Positions 6,474-7,048 of a DNA stretch of 7,048 bases are shown here, in pieces. The notes beneath the pieces are model-generated. The model was not told the DNA's origin. It searched no databases and worked only from the letters and a program-made list of their open reading frames with translations. Source of the stretch: Clostridiaceae bacterium (GTDB taxonomy: Bacteria; Bacillota; Clostridia; Oscillospirales; QAMX01). Positions within the stretch are counted from its first letter, which is position 1; every line of letters begins with the position of its first letter. The position numbers and the translations under genes are program-made. The stretch spans positions 1-7,048 of the forward strand of contig JAEDGJ010000124.1 in the NCBI GenBank assembly GCA_016297585.1, written 5' to 3'.

Positions 6474-7048
6474 ATTATGCGGACAAGACCCCTGCCGAGA
6501 TGCGGCGGATGTTCCGGGAGGGCGCGCTCGCGTGTCCGACGTCGGGCATGTGCGCGGGCTACGCGCAGGCGAACCTCGTCGTGCTGCCGAAGGAGGACGC
6601 GTTCGATTTCCTGCTGTATACGCAGCGCAATCCGAAGCCCTGCCCCGTGCTGGAGGTGACGGATGCCGGTGCGCGGACGCTGTCGATGATCGCGCCGGGC
6701 GCGGACATCGCGACGGACATCCCGAAGTACCGCGTCTATGAAAACGGCGTCCTCACGGGCGAGTATACCGACGTCTCCCGCTTCTGGCGGGACGATCTCG
6801 TCAGCTTCCTGATCGGCTGCAGCTTCTCGTTCGAGGCGGCGCTGCTGGAGGCGGGCGTGCCGGTGCGCCATATCGAGGAAAACCGGAACGTGCCGATGTA
6901 CAACACGAACATTCCCTGCCTTCCGGCGGGAAAATTCCACGGGAACATGGTCGTTTCGATGCGCCCGCTGCCGCCGGACAAGGTGGTGCGCGCGGTGACG
7001 GTGACGGCGTCGATGCCGCGCGTCCACGGCGCGCCGGTGCATATCGGT
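6470..7048 (+). CDS. YcsI/DUF1445 protein, D-glutamate cyclase N-terminal-type half (cut by window end)
   Basis: 193 codons are present and the frame is still open at the window edge. The family usually has about 260-270 residues, so roughly the last quarter is missing. It matches the YcsI/DUF1445 family, long called putative hydro-lyases: GALACPTSGMCAGYAQANL (18-36), FLIGCSFSFEAALLEAGVP (113-131), HIEENRNVPMYNTNIPC (134-150), LPAGKFHGNMVVSMRP (151-166), and SMPRVHGAPVHIG (181-193). The same domain forms the N-terminal half of mammalian D-glutamate cyclase, and ycsI lies beside kipI-kipA in B. subtilis. The ATG overlaps the pxpC stop (ATGA), with GGAG at 6460-6463 six bases upstream. Its C-terminal-half partner is encoded at 3752-4801 in the same operon, so a two-subunit cyclase is plausible (inference). 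No signal peptide is seen. Confidence 0.9.
   Translation, partial: MNYADKTPAEMRRMFREGALACPTSGMCAGYAQANLVVLPKEDAFDFLLYTQRNPKPCPVLEVTDAGARTLSMIAPGADIATDIPKYRVYENGVLTGEYTDVSRFWRDDLVSFLIGCSFSFEAALLEAGVPVRHIEENRNVPMYNTNIPCLPAGKFHGNMVVSMRPLPPDKVVRAVTVTASMPRVHGAPVHIG

Overview
The window looks like a chromosomal piece of a GC-rich, anaerobic-type Firmicute (Clostridia, perhaps Oscillospiraceae-like). This placement is inferred from the greA-lysS pairing, the GreA and LysRS sequence style, strong AGGAG/AAGGAGG ribosome binding sites and textbook sigma-A-type promoters in AT-rich gaps between GC-rich genes. No mobile element, RNA gene or CRISPR array was seen.

Left part (1-1997, minus strand): a housekeeping operon reading right to left, greA (transcript cleavage factor) then lysS (class II lysyl-tRNA synthetase, cut by the window start a few residues before its end). 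It is driven by a promoter with perfect -35 and -10 hexamers at 2038-2066. Middle (2067-2671, plus strand): a divergent promoter and an Lrp/AsnC-family regulator gene. A 210-bp gap (2672-2881) follows, holding a 37-bp perfect inverted repeat centred on the -35 element of a good promoter, which is a strong operator candidate for the operon downstream.

Right part (2882-7048, plus strand): a tightly packed five-gene operon: a D-amino-acid aminotransferase (dat-like), a DUF4392/D-glutamate-cyclase C-terminal-family protein, pxpB and pxpC (two subunits of ATP-dependent 5-oxoprolinase; the B. subtilis kipI and kipA family), and a YcsI/DUF1445 protein cut by the window end. The last gene matches the N-terminal half of mammalian D-glutamate cyclase (DGLUCY), and the second gene matches its C-terminal half. 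Both halves of that enzyme are therefore encoded separately around the 5-oxoprolinase genes.

Working model (inference): the aminotransferase interconverts D-glutamate/2-oxoglutarate with D-alanine/pyruvate, the split cyclase turns D-glutamate into 5-oxoproline, and PxpABC opens 5-oxoproline to glutamate with ATP. The Lrp-type protein would sense an amino acid and control the operon through the palindrome. PxpA (LamB/YcsF family) is not in the window and is expected downstream. The known L-specificity of PxpABC against a D-oxoproline product is an unresolved point that makes the locus interesting.
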